Source of the DNA: Pseudomonadales bacterium
GTDB taxonomy: Bacteria; Pseudomonadota; Gammaproteobacteria; Pseudomonadales; Azotimanducaceae
NCBI GenBank assembly: GCA_016763855.1
Contig: JAESSY010000116.1
Location: 1 to 37,292, forward strand
DNA length: 37,292 nt
Direction: 5' to 3'
Shown: positions 28,334 to 37,269 of the stretch, in pieces
Numbering within the stretch: position 1 is the first letter of the stretch
Layout of the letters: every line of letters begins with the position of its first letter
Translations under genes and position numbers: made by a program
The notes under the pieces: generated by a model
What the model was told of the DNA's origin: nothing
Databases searched by the model: none
Seen by the model: the letters and a program-made list of their open reading frames with translations, nothing else

Positions 28334-29510
28334 GGACACCCAAGCTTTCCCAATCCCATCATAGATTTGCAAGTGAGCGGTATCATTTTTAAAATGACAT
28401 AGCTAATCCCGGAAGATAGGATACAAAAAGTAAATTGAGAGGGATTAATTCGTGCTTGAGGTAATGAAGAAAGCGATTATTATCGTTTTAGGTAACGAGT
28501 TGCGCAGATCGAATCTGTATCCAACATTGCCCTATTTCTTTTGCATAATCCTTGATTGCCTGGACCGAACCCTGTGCTCTTTGCCAACAATTGGGCTTAG
28601 GCAGATAGTGATGTATCCATAGCTCGGCGGGTGGTAGACCCGCTAGATTAACGGGACGTTGAGATTGTTGCGAAATGACTGTCCATTCTACGATTTGTCG
28701 ATATTCACTCAATGTAAATGAAAAGGGTAGTTCGGTATCCGGTTTGTCGATTGCTGTCAGGACTTCATTGAATTTAGGCTCTTCGCTGATACGCTGGGAT
28801 AATGAAGTATGCTCGGCCTCGGTCGCATCTTTAACCATCCCAGCCCTCAACGGATTAAGATCGACATAGACCATGGCCGCTAGCACGGCATGATCATCTA
28901 ATAACCTTTGTGATTGAAATCGACCTTCCCAGAATCTCCCTTTACAGGCGTCTTCTTTATTGGCCCGCCTGGCAATGGGTTCATTGAGGTAACGCATAAA
29001 CCAGGAAAGTGAGCCAAGTCGCTTTCGGTACTTTGTTATGTTGTCTGGATTGGCCAATAGGCTTGATTTACGCGTACTTCGTGAAACCGGCGTTTCATGC
29101 TTTCTTGGGTTGAGCATAAGCCATCGTTCTATTATCTCATCGTCGGCCCAGTCTTGAGGTTCAGGTGAGTTCACTTGTAAGACAATATGATAGTGATTAG
29201 ACATCACTGCATAGCCGAAGATATCGATGGCGAAGATCTTAGATAGTGTTCTTATCCTATCGACTATCCATTCTCTGCGATGATCAAAGTCACGTCCTGA
29301 TTGTTGATCAGTACCGCACAAGTAGGCACGTCGCACACATCGGGAACAAACGTGATAGACGCCGCCTTCTGGGTCGACCAAATGTGATCTGGGATAAGTC
29401 ATTTGGTGAGCGTACTTGTCTATCGATTTTGTCAGAAGGGCTGAAAGATCAAATGGGTACCGGAGATCGGATCGAGGGTTTGTAAGAGATAGTGGATTGG
29501 TTGGGTGTCC
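28334..29510 (-). mobile_element. RAYT element bounded by 10-bp inverted motifs
   Basis: GGACACCCAA at 28334-28343 and its exact reverse complement TTGGGTGTCC at 29501-29510 flank the transposase gene, 144 and 98 bases from its ends. These motifs are not seen elsewhere in the window. They may mark the ends or REP-like sites recognised by this Y1-type transposase. No target-site duplication is expected for this class, so the boundaries are tentative. Confidence 0.5.
28488..29402 (-). CDS. REP-associated tyrosine transposase (IS200-like Y1, RAYT)
   Basis: 304 residues. The N-terminal VYHVCSRCVRRAYLCG block is characteristic of a large gammaproteobacterial RAYT group. The HUH metal site is H70-Y-H72 in MSNHYHIVLQV, and the catalytic tyrosine is probably Y179 in VYVDLNPLRAG. 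KGRFWEGRFQSQ is also a family block. Such proteins act on single-stranded DNA at REP sequences and are mostly domesticated single-copy genes. Compared with many relatives the region between the metal motif and SWFMRYLNE is short. The gene looks intact. Confidence 0.93.
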   Translation of the reverse strand: MTYPRSHLVDPEGGVYHVCSRCVRRAYLCGTDQQSGRDFDHRREWIVDRIRTLSKIFAIDIFGYAVMSNHYHIVLQVNSPEPQDWADDEIIERWLMLNPRKHETPVSRSTRKSSLLANPDNITKYRKRLGSLSWFMRYLNEPIARRANKEDACKGRFWEGRFQSQRLLDDHAVLAAMVYVDLNPLRAGMVKDATEAEHTSLSQRISEEPKFNEVLTAIDKPDTELPFSFTLSEYRQIVEWTVISQQSQRPVNLAGLPPAELWIHHYLPKPNCWQRAQGSVQAIKDYAKEIGQCWIQIRSAQLVT

Positions 29511-29527
29511 TACTTAAAAAACATTCC

Positions 29528-30718
29528 CTATATAAAAAGGCGCACGTTAATGACACCATCGATTTTCAAAATTTCTGCTTCAAGATCTATCGCGGGTTTC
29601 ACTTCAATATCGATAATATTATAGGCAATATCACCTAAGCTTCTATTTAGCATATCAATAACATTGATATTTTTGTCAGCCAGGATTGAAAGAACACTAC
29701 CCAAGATACGAGGGACATTTTTATTGGTAAATGTAATTCGATATCCATCTGTTCGTTCCAGACTGACCTTTGGGAAATTAACGGCGTTATGAATGTTGCC
29801 ATTCTCCAAAAAATCTATCATTTGATCTGCTACCATCATGGCGCAATTTTCTTCTGCTTCCATCGTGCTCGCGCCAAGGTGAGGTGTTGAAATCACACCG
29901 GGTTTTCCGATCAACGTTAGGCTCGGGAAATCAGAGATGTATTGACTAATACGACCTTCATCAAGGGCAAGCTCAATATCGGATTCATTGACAATTTGGG
30001 CTCTGGAAAAATTCAGAAGCACTGCGCCTTGTCTAAAGCAGGAAAGAGATTCCTGATTAATTAGGTTCAAGGTTGATTCAAGGGCAGGTACATGTAAGGT
30101 AACAATGTCTGAATTGGAAAACAGACTCTGCATATTGTCCATTTTCTTGACTTGACTCGGTAATCGCCATGCTGCTTCAACCGACAATGCTGGATCATAT
30201 CCAAGCACTCTCATACCCATCTGTAGTGCCATTTCTGCAACCATTGACCCGATTGCACCCAAACCTAGAACACCTAAGGTCTTACCTTTCAACTCTGATC
30301 CTTTGTACTTCTTTTTATTTGCCTCAATCAGACTGTTTAATTCTGCTTTATCAGATTCACTTCCGCCATCACCAAATCGTGATAAAGAATTAACAAAGTC
30401 GATACCCTCAATAATACCTCTCTGAGATAGCAACAACCCTGTCATTACTAACTCCTTCACCGCATTTGCATTAGCGCCGGGTGTATTAAAAACAACAATA
30501 CCCTTATCTGTCATCTCGTCTACTGGAATGTTATTAACCCCCGCACCTGCTCTACCCACTGCAAGTAATTCCTTACCGATGTCAGCGCTAGCCAGCTGAC
30601 TGCTGCGAACAAGAATACCTTGAGGCGCTTCGATTGCTTCACCCAATTCAAAACGTTCAGGAGAAAATTTCTCCAATCCCTTCGCAGATATATTGTTCAA
30701 TACCTTAATCTTGTGCAT
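29528..30718 (-). CDS. serA: D-3-phosphoglycerate dehydrogenase (SerA-like) with ACT domain
   Basis: Catalyses the first step of serine synthesis, 3-phosphoglycerate to 3-phosphohydroxypyruvate with NAD. 396 residues from the ATG at 30718 (a TTG at 30727 would add three). The NAD site is GLGAIG (152-157) with D175. Catalytic residues are R239 in NFSRAQIV, E254 near LDEGR and H280 in STPHLGAST. A C-terminal ACT domain (from about residue 323, DGYRITFTNKNVPRILG) suggests serine feedback control. Length and domain order match the short SerA type. It is divergent from a LysR gene, with 145 bases between. Confidence 0.92.
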   Translation of the reverse strand: MHKIKVLNNISAKGLEKFSPERFELGEAIEAPQGILVRSSQLASADIGKELLAVGRAGAGVNNIPVDEMTDKGIVVFNTPGANANAVKELVMTGLLLSQRGIIEGIDFVNSLSRFGDGGSESDKAELNSLIEANKKKYKGSELKGKTLGVLGLGAIGSMVAEMALQMGMRVLGYDPALSVEAAWRLPSQVKKMDNMQSLFSNSDIVTLHVPALESTLNLINQESLSCFRQGAVLLNFSRAQIVNESDIELALDEGRISQYISDFPSLTLIGKPGVISTPHLGASTMEAEENCAMMVADQMIDFLENGNIHNAVNFPKVSLERTDGYRITFTNKNVPRILGSVLSILADKNINVIDMLNRSLGDIAYNIIDIEVKPAIDLEAEILKIDGVINVRLFI

Positions 30719-30788
30719 GATAGCCAACAGTGTTAAAAGACTTTAATAATACACGATAGCCCTAGCCAGATGCCATCGATCCCAACGT

Positions 30789-30822
30789 TTAGTTGATGGA
30801 AGTGCTTAGTTAATGGAAGTGT
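30789..30822. repeat. 17-bp tandem repeat in the serA/lysR divergent region
   Basis: TTAGTTGATGGAAGTGC (30789-30805) is followed directly by TTAGTTAATGGAAGTGT (30806-30822), 15 of 17 bases identical. It sits 42-75 bases upstream of the LysR start, where a regulator binding site would be expected. The role is inferred. Confidence 0.6.
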
Positions 30823-30863
30823 TTAATTCAATCAGAATAGTTAGCCAGTGAGAAAAACTGAGA

Positions 30864-31748
30864 ATGGCGAAATTAGATTCCCTAAATATATTTTCAGAGG
30901 TCGTTGCGACAAAAAACTTTAGCACTGCGGCGAAAAACTTAGGTATCACGCCATCTGCGGTCAGCAAACAAATCAGCCAACTAGAATCGAGACTCGGCGT
31001 GCAATTGCTAAATCGTACAACACGATCCGTCAATCCCACCGAAGCAGGAGAAATATATTATAGTAGAATCCGTCGGACGCTTGATGAGTTAGCTGAAACA
31101 GAATCCCTCATTGCTGACATGGACACAACTCCCAGAGGTACTTTAAGAATCGCCGCAGAACCCATATTCGGCCGTGCAATCCTAGCAAGAATTATTAGTA
31201 CGTACAGAGAAGTCTATCCCGAAGTCAAGATAGAATTATTCCTCACAGATCACTCCCTAGAGCGCGTTAAAGATGGATTCGATCTCGGCATTCATTTGGG
31301 ACAAATACAGGACGCCGCACTAAAGACAACAACACTTGCCAATCATAATGTTGTCCTTTGCGCCTCGAAGGAATACATAAAAGAATTTGGACAGCCCGAT
31401 ACTGTCTATGATCTCACCAAGCATAGACTCATAAAAATATCTGCTATCGAGTTTCGTCAGGTTCGCCAGCTCGATGACTTTTTTGAAAACATCGACGTCT
31501 TCAACGGTTTCCACCTTACAGTGAACGATATAGAAATGGCATATCAATCTACACTCATGGGCATAGGAATAGCGCCGCTACCCAATTATTTAGTTAACCC
31601 CCAAATCGAAATCGGCACGCTCCAACAAATTCTTCCCAGACTTAGAACTCCTGCTCATCCCGTTCAGTTGTTTCATCAAGTTGGTCGACAACTCTCAAGT
31701 AAAACCGAGAGTTTCAGACAATTTATCATCAATTATTTCCAAAACTAG
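30864..31748 (+). CDS. LysR-family transcriptional regulator
   Basis: 294 residues. An N-terminal winged helix-turn-helix (LNIFSEVVATKNFSTAAKNL, then ITPSAVSKQISQLESRLG and LLNRTTRSVNPTEAG) is followed by a substrate-binding domain of the CrgA/DmlR-like subgroup (TPRGTLRIAAEPIFGRAIL). Divergent from serA. The ligand is unknown. Standard length, no defects. Confidence 0.93.
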   Translation: MAKLDSLNIFSEVVATKNFSTAAKNLGITPSAVSKQISQLESRLGVQLLNRTTRSVNPTEAGEIYYSRIRRTLDELAETESLIADMDTTPRGTLRIAAEPIFGRAILARIISTYREVYPEVKIELFLTDHSLERVKDGFDLGIHLGQIQDAALKTTTLANHNVVLCASKEYIKEFGQPDTVYDLTKHRLIKISAIEFRQVRQLDDFFENIDVFNGFHLTVNDIEMAYQSTLMGIGIAPLPNYLVNPQIEIGTLQQILPRLRTPAHPVQLFHQVGRQLSSKTESFRQFIINYFQN

Positions 31749-31957
31749 AATAGCTAAGAAGCCCATAACACGACACCGATTAACCGTCACTTCTTTGGCA
31801 CTTATCCTAAAAATATTAATTAGTGTCAATAAACTTGACAGTCGATCTCCATCTATTCTTCCATCTGTCGATTCCATCGTATTTTGATTACTCAAACTTG
31901 AGAAAACCCAACCTCGTAGTATATTTATAGAAATAGAAATGGAAATGGGACCTAAGC

Positions 31958-32632
31958 GTGACAAAATATTTTCTACTCGGGATTACCCTAATAACGATCA
32001 TCGTGGGTGCTCGATTTTTCATTAAACAGTTAGATTCAAATATGTCCGTCAAGAGCGAACAAGTGATGGAAGTAGTAGCACCTATTGCCCAAGGAGAAGT
32101 AGCCCAGCCTGACTATGCTATTGAAGAAAGTTCAACGCAAGATGATCTTTCACTCGCGAGCACTATGACGAGTACTATAAATAGACAAACTAATACGGGC
32201 TCAATGGATGGCAATACACTCTGGTCAGAGTCAGCAAATCAAGAACTGGTGCCGGACAGATTCCTTAATAAGGGTCTAAACCCTCAAGCTTTAAAGATTA
32301 GTCACGACAAGATACATAAACTCAGAATTGGAGATAAAATCTCCTTAAGTATCCCTCAACTAGCACAATCTTATGCTATGAATGTGGAACAAATCCGTAA
32401 GCACCGAAATGGTGACCGCACAGTGTCGGGCCATCTAAGAGATACCGACCTTCCCTATAGCGTCATAATCACTTCAGGTGTTCAGGCAAGCTTTGCCACG
32501 ATAAATACACCAGATGGTTCCTATGTAATGGAAGCCGAAGGTGATAGTGGTTGGATTGTTTCCATAGCAAATTTGGATTATCTAATAGACACTAACTTAG
32601 ACGGTTATATTATCCCAGATATTAATCGTTAG
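31958..32632 (+). CDS. Stand-alone propeptide-like domain protein, membrane-anchored
   Basis: 224 residues, GTG start after GGGA. An N-terminal hydrophobic segment (about 4-24) without an obvious cleavage site suggests an inner-membrane anchor, then a ~70-residue Ser/Thr/Glu-rich linker. The C-terminal ~110 residues (LRIGDKISLSIP, then VSGHLRDTD, YSVIITSG, FATINTPDGSYVMEAEGD and WIVSI) look like the propeptide that normally precedes the catalytic domain in secreted reprolysin-like metalloproteases. Here it is a separate gene 27 bases before such a protease. I infer that it folds or inhibits the protease in trans. The similarity is by pattern recognition and is not proven. Confidence 0.6.
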   Translation: MTKYFLLGITLITIIVGARFFIKQLDSNMSVKSEQVMEVVAPIAQGEVAQPDYAIEESSTQDDLSLASTMTSTINRQTNTGSMDGNTLWSESANQELVPDRFLNKGLNPQALKISHDKIHKLRIGDKISLSIPQLAQSYAMNVEQIRKHRNGDRTVSGHLRDTDLPYSVIITSGVQASFATINTPDGSYVMEAEGDSGWIVSIANLDYLIDTNLDGYIIPDINR

Positions 32633-32659
32633 AACAGATTAAAGAATATTAGGCGAAAC

Positions 32660-34414
32660 ATGAATTTACGAAATAAAAATCTGATAGCCACATCACTCAT
32701 CATCTTCATTTTGATGACCATCGGGTTATTTTCCTGGTTAAATTTGAGACAGGAAATCATTCTAGATAAACTAAGCCCTACTGCAACCGGTGCAGTTACG
32801 ATAGATATCATGATCGTCTACAATGATGCAGCTGAATCGCTTTATAATAATAGCGTTCAGACGCGCATCAATCACCTTGTCGATGTATCCAATCAAATTT
32901 ACAAAGATAGTGGGATCAATTTGTCACTTCGGCTAGTCCATACTGAAAAAGTAAACTATGAAGCTAGCTACGATTCAGAAACCGCAGTAAACCATATTAC
33001 ACAACAATCCCATCCCGCATTTTCTACCATTCCAGCCCTACGGCAGCAATATGGTGCTGACCTGGTTGTCCTCATGCGCCCTTATGCAGATGACGGTTAT
33101 TGTGGTATTGCTTGGATAGGTGGAAACGGCACCCAAGGAGATTTTTCAAACCCCAGAGAAGCTGACTATGGTTATTCCCATGTCAGTATTGATTGCAGTA
33201 CCTATGTCTTAGCACATGAACTTGGGCACAACATGGGGCTTAATCACTCAAGAAAACAAAATGGTTCGGGCGCCACTTTTGAGTACGCACTCGGCTATGG
33301 TGTTGATGACGATTTCGCAACAGTCATGGCTTATTCTTCAGAATTTAATGCGAGCAAAATAAACCTCTTTTCCAATCCTAGCCTAGCTTGCGGTACGGGA
33401 AAATGTGGCATTAGTCGAAGCAAGGGCCAAGGTGCCGACGCCGCCTATACCTTGAACATGGTCGCAGCTCAAATCGCTGATTACTATCAGGTTAGTGTTG
33501 CAGAAGTCGATTCCTGGGCTCGAGGTAAACTTGATTCTGACGGCAACGGAACTTCAGACGTTATTCTTCAACACATCAATGGTGATTGGAGTCTCAACAC
33601 CATGAATGGATCGGAAGTTCTCGTGGTCGCTAGTATGTCCCTCGCAAATGATCCTGTTTGGAAAGCAGTCGGGAGAAGTGACTATAATAGTGACGGGATC
33701 GCAGACATTCTCTTACGAGACCAAACCACCGGCGAATGGCAAGTCTTTATCATGAGTTCCGAAGAGGTTGCACAAAGCGCAAAGCTCAGTATGACGGGAA
33801 ATTTAAGTTGGGCGATCAAAGGTGACGGCGATTTTGATGGTGATGGTAAGGGTGATGTCTTGCTTAGACATGCTGATGGTCGTTGGTACATTTACTTTCT
33901 TAACGGTACCGATATCAAATCTACTAAAAGACCATCCTTGCCTACTAATCTAGATTATTCAGTTACCGCGATCGGTGATTACGATGGTGATGGAAAGTCC
34001 GATGTACTGTTAAGAAACGATGACGGTAGTTGGGAACTCTTTTTGATGAATGGCGGTAAGATAAAATCGAATAGTCTGGTGGCCTTAAAGAAAAGTCTCG
34101 ATTGGCAAGCTATAGGAAGCGGCGATTTTAATGGCGACGAGAAGGATGACTTACTTCTTCGCTACAAAAACGGATCGTGGCTAGCCTATCAGTTCGATGA
34201 CTTCAACGTCAGCACATCGGGCTTTCTCAATGTGACTGATGACCTAGATTGGAAAATGGCCTCAATGGGTGATTATGATGGCGATGGAAACACAGATATT
34301 TTAATGAGAAATGATCAGTATGGTACATGGAAGCTATTCACAATGAATCAAAACAAGGTCGAGCTAAGCCTTAATGTTGCTCTAACGGAAGATTTGAGCT
34401 GGCTGGTACCCTAA
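32660..34414 (+). CDS. Reprolysin-like zinc metalloprotease with FG-GAP/VCBS repeats
   Basis: 584 residues. An N-terminal hydrophobic segment (about 9-29) is followed almost at once by the catalytic domain, so the usual propeptide is missing. The metzincin zinc site is HELGHNMGLNH (186-196) with Met-turn M223 in VMAYS. From about residue 285 there are six ~48-residue repeats, most with a calcium-loop core such as GDFDGDGKGDVLLRH or GDYDGDGKSDVLLRN, of the FG-GAP/VCBS kind that builds a beta-propeller-like adhesion domain. AGG precedes the ATG. It follows the propeptide-like gene by 27 bases, probably in the same transcript. Expected outside the cytoplasm, acting on proteins. Confidence 0.9.
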   Translation: MNLRNKNLIATSLIIFILMTIGLFSWLNLRQEIILDKLSPTATGAVTIDIMIVYNDAAESLYNNSVQTRINHLVDVSNQIYKDSGINLSLRLVHTEKVNYEASYDSETAVNHITQQSHPAFSTIPALRQQYGADLVVLMRPYADDGYCGIAWIGGNGTQGDFSNPREADYGYSHVSIDCSTYVLAHELGHNMGLNHSRKQNGSGATFEYALGYGVDDDFATVMAYSSEFNASKINLFSNPSLACGTGKCGISRSKGQGADAAYTLNMVAAQIADYYQVSVAEVDSWARGKLDSDGNGTSDVILQHINGDWSLNTMNGSEVLVVASMSLANDPVWKAVGRSDYNSDGIADILLRDQTTGEWQVFIMSSEEVAQSAKLSMTGNLSWAIKGDGDFDGDGKGDVLLRHADGRWYIYFLNGTDIKSTKRPSLPTNLDYSVTAIGDYDGDGKSDVLLRNDDGSWELFLMNGGKIKSNSLVALKKSLDWQAIGSGDFNGDEKDDLLLRYKNGSWLAYQFDDFNVSTSGFLNVTDDLDWKMASMGDYDGDGNTDILMRNDQYGTWKLFTMNQNKVELSLNVALTEDLSWLVP

Positions 34415-35113
34415 TCATAGATAAATGACCTCTGTAGTACATATTTTTCCATCGATATGTATCTTCCTTAGAGGTATGCATCTGCCTGTAAAGACGATAT
34501 CAGGTTCCTCTAGCGCAATGCTAAATGCAGGAGACGGCGTAACATGAAGATGATATCCATCTTCTATGTGAAATTCCGTGTGAAAATGACCGCAGAATAC
34601 ATGCTTAATATTACTTTCTCGAATTGCCTTATCTGCTTCCGCTATATTGCCTAACGGATAGGTTCTATCCATAAAACCATCAGATATTTTTTTAGTAGGA
34701 AAGTGAGTGAAAAGAATGGAGTCTTCTCTAATAGACGCTTGCTGCAGATAATTCAAATGGGCAACAGGAAATCGTGTTGAACCGGTGTTGGTGAACACAA
34801 GATCAATCTCATCTAGTGGGTCAGTAAATAGAAACTCTGCATTTCCACAAATAGATCCTCCAAAAACGGAGAATAGATTATCTGCATTATCGTGGTTTCC
34901 CGGAATAACATAATATTTTTGTGTTTCAGGGACCTTATTCTTTATCCATTCATAGACCTCCGTACTGCCATCTATGCCTGGCATGTCACCCGTCATAACC
35001 AGTAGATCAGCAGGGTTCTCTTTAATAAAACGCATCAGTTTCAGGAAGGCAGACTGTACGTCATTTCCCTGCAAGGGAACATGAGGATCTGTAATCTGGT
35101 AAATTGTTGTCAC
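34415..35113 (-). CDS. Calcineurin-like phosphoesterase, CpdA/Icc-like
   Basis: 232 residues with all metal-ligand motifs in order: D9-x-H11, G42-D43, GNHD (72-75), H137 in FTHFP, and GHFH (175-178). This spacing is that of class III cyclic nucleotide phosphodiesterases (CpdA/Icc), though the substrate could be another phosphodiester. GTG start. Its stop codon abuts the protease stop codon (34412-34414) with no gap, a fully convergent pair without a visible terminator between. No signal peptide. Confidence 0.88.
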   Translation of the reverse strand: MTTIYQITDPHVPLQGNDVQSAFLKLMRFIKENPADLLVMTGDMPGIDGSTEVYEWIKNKVPETQKYYVIPGNHDNADNLFSVFGGSICGNAEFLFTDPLDEIDLVFTNTGSTRFPVAHLNYLQQASIREDSILFTHFPTKKISDGFMDRTYPLGNIAEADKAIRESNIKHVFCGHFHTEFHIEDGYHLHVTPSPAFSIALEEPDIVFTGRCIPLRKIHIDGKICTTEVIYL

Positions 35114-35235
35114 TGAACTTGGTCCATAAAATTAGCTATATGCCTCCTATTCTCGTTAAGAGAGCATCAAATATCAATTTATTTGCTAAGAATGATTTAT
35201 AAAAACCTGTTGGAGATCGACTATTTGTAGAAGGG

Positions 35236-35385
35236 TCATGACGATACCCCAAGGACTTGTTTCACTTTCGGTACCAGACCAATTGCGCCAAATGGATTCT
35301 GTATGAATTTAATACCTTCATTCAGTATGCCGTGTTCTGCGATAATTTCTTAGGAATACCCAGAAAAGCAGATTATTACGGCCTC
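35236..35385 (-). pseudogene. Remnant of a response-regulator receiver domain (C-terminal part)
   Basis: The minus frame reads AVIICFSGYS, a TAA stop, then EIIAEHGILNEGIKFIQNPF and VPKVKQVLG before a TGA. This matches the last third of receiver domains of hybrid histidine kinases: the beta-4 strand and SGY, the E..A.HG..D.G helix, the K-P loop and the terminal helix. The usual Lys-Pro is changed to Asn-Pro (QNPF), and an in-frame stop is present. It lies just beyond the 3' end of the monooxygenase gene. No upstream part of the kinase survives here. Confidence 0.65.
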
Positions 35386-35388
35386 GAA

Positions 35389-37008
35389 TTAGTAAAAATT
35401 GAGTAAAGATCCTTTAGGACCACCTTCTTCGCCCAACAGATGTTTCAAGTAATCTATATACGAACCCATCCACATACCTGACGATCGCTCTCTTCCCGCA
35501 GCAGTATCAGTCTTTGTCGATTTCATATACCAATTGTTGCATTTCAGCCAAACCTTACCTTCCGATGATCTTTCACAGAGGGCTGTCCAATGTTCAACTG
35601 CTTCCTCGCTTGGCTCTACTTCAATATGGCCTGAGCCTTTCATTTCAACAACAAGATTCGCAATATATTTGGATTGTTCCTCACACAGAAGTGTCACATT
35701 AGTGACGGGATTAAGACTCTGCGGTCCAATCATCATATAGAGATTTGGCATTTCCACTACATGAAGGCCCCATAACGAATGCGGCCTAGTCATCTGATAA
35801 TTGTTTGCTTCATTTGCACCAAACTTATCAGCTAGGGTTTCACCAGAGCGACCTTCAATGAGAAAAGGAATGTGGTTACTATCAAAACCAGTAGCATAGA
35901 TAATGACATCTAAATCGAACTTTTCACCACGGGCTATTTCAAGTCCCGTTTCATTCACTTTAACGACACCACCCTCATCATCAACTAGCGTGACATTAGC
36001 TTTATTAAAAGTACTGTAATAATCATCAATAAATAATGCACGCTTACAGAAAAACGGATAATCAGGGGTTAACAGTTCTCTCACTGTCGGATCATCAACT
36101 TCCGCTTCTATTCTTTTGGCTATCTCAGCACAGATGGCTGCATTTTGTTTTTCATCATGTAGCGCCTCAAATGACACTGCACCTTCCTCGTTAGTGCTTT
36201 CTTCTCCTTTCCAATCGATGTGTCGTAGAGATTCACTATAGCCACCCGCCCGAAACTTCTCCACGAGTTCAGGTGGCGTAGGTTCATCATCTCTTAGCAA
36301 ACACCAAGTAGGTGTTCGTTGAAAAACAGTTAAGGTATCAACCTGATCAACAATGGCGGTAATAACCTGCGCCGCAGATGCACCAGTCCCTACAATACCA
36401 ACACGTTTGCCTTGCAGTTTTACAGATCGATCCCAGTGTGCGGTGTGGAAACTTGTTCCCTTAAATGCCTGCATGCCTGGTATCTCTGGCATTCTTGGAC
36501 TCGATAACGGTCCATTTGCAGCAACAACATGTTGGCAGGTTACAATTTCAGTAGTTTCGCCTGTGACGGTATTTTCAGTAAATATCTCCCAGACTTTTTC
36601 TCCCTTCCCAATAAAACAGACTTTCACTACTTTATGAGAAAATCTAATTTTATCTCCAATCTCCTCTTTATCGATTAACATTTCAGCATACCCAGCAATT
36701 TCTGGTTGGCTGACATACTTTCTTGAGGGAATAAATCCCGTCCTATCCAAAAAGGGGAGATAGGTATAAGCAGGTACGTCGCAAGCGGCCCCCGGATAGG
36801 CTCCTACACCGCCGTTACTCCAAACGCCACCAACAGAGGGTGTCATTTCAAATACCCTTACATTATCAACTCCCGCATCTTTCAACTCAATAGCACACAA
36901 CAAACCAGAAAATCCGCTGCCTATAACAACGACATCGAAATGAGATTGCTCTGAAGTTTTAACATTCCCGCTATTATTAGTGGTGGTGGCGTTAGTCGCA
37001 CTTTCCAT
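35389..37008 (-). CDS. Flavin-containing / Baeyer-Villiger monooxygenase
   Basis: 539 residues. FAD-binding GSGFSG (G30-G35), the Baeyer-Villiger fingerprint F182-x-G184-x3-H188-T-x2-W192-D193, and a second Rossmann motif GTGASA (207-212) for NADPH. ATGFD near the C-terminal third is the usual FMO block. Such enzymes insert oxygen into ketones or oxidise heteroatoms; the substrate is unknown. The start at 37008 is preferred because AAAGG lies 7 bases upstream (37016-37020); an in-frame ATG at 37056 has no ribosome site. The first ~22 residues are polar and variable. No transport or regulator gene is next to it. Confidence 0.92.
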   Translation of the reverse strand: MESATNATTTNNSGNVKTSEQSHFDVVVIGSGFSGLLCAIELKDAGVDNVRVFEMTPSVGGVWSNGGVGAYPGAACDVPAYTYLPFLDRTGFIPSRKYVSQPEIAGYAEMLIDKEEIGDKIRFSHKVVKVCFIGKGEKVWEIFTENTVTGETTEIVTCQHVVAANGPLSSPRMPEIPGMQAFKGTSFHTAHWDRSVKLQGKRVGIVGTGASAAQVITAIVDQVDTLTVFQRTPTWCLLRDDEPTPPELVEKFRAGGYSESLRHIDWKGEESTNEEGAVSFEALHDEKQNAAICAEIAKRIEAEVDDPTVRELLTPDYPFFCKRALFIDDYYSTFNKANVTLVDDEGGVVKVNETGLEIARGEKFDLDVIIYATGFDSNHIPFLIEGRSGETLADKFGANEANNYQMTRPHSLWGLHVVEMPNLYMMIGPQSLNPVTNVTLLCEEQSKYIANLVVEMKGSGHIEVEPSEEAVEHWTALCERSSEGKVWLKCNNWYMKSTKTDTAAGRERSSGMWMGSYIDYLKHLLGEEGGPKGSLLNFY

Positions 37009-37146
37009 TCTTATACCTTTAAGTGTAGCTTCTTCATTATGGGAATAGGAAAACATGGTGATCTGTAAGCAACAAGGATAATCAAATTTTTTGATGTTGA
37101 CCCATGCTCTACATCTACTTATCTAAAGTGAGAACCCACAGACAGG

Positions 37147-37208
37147 GTCAAGTCTTTCTACAACCCCAATCCCCAGATAGAAAACCCTAAAACCTAGAAA
37201 GCCTTGAC
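37147..37208. repeat. 14-bp inverted repeat / stem-loop
   Basis: GTCAAGTCTTTCTA (37147-37160) and TAGAAAGCCTTGAC (37195-37208) are reverse complements with one mismatch, separated by 34 bases. A TATAAT at 37211-37216 follows directly. It could be an operator, a REP-like element or a transposon end before the next gene. Confidence 0.55.
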
Positions 37209-37269
37209 TGTATAATGGTTAGTGACAAAACAGACCATCACCCATTGGGTGCACAGAACAAGGCTTAAT

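Noticed and set aside
31835-31857. TTGACA upstream of the propeptide-like gene as a -35 box
   Set aside because: No acceptable -10 hexamer lies 16-18 bases downstream.
37204-37216. TTGACT followed by TATAAT as a standard promoter
   Set aside because: Only one base separates the hexamers; a sigma-70 promoter needs about 17. The TATAAT alone may still be a -10 box.
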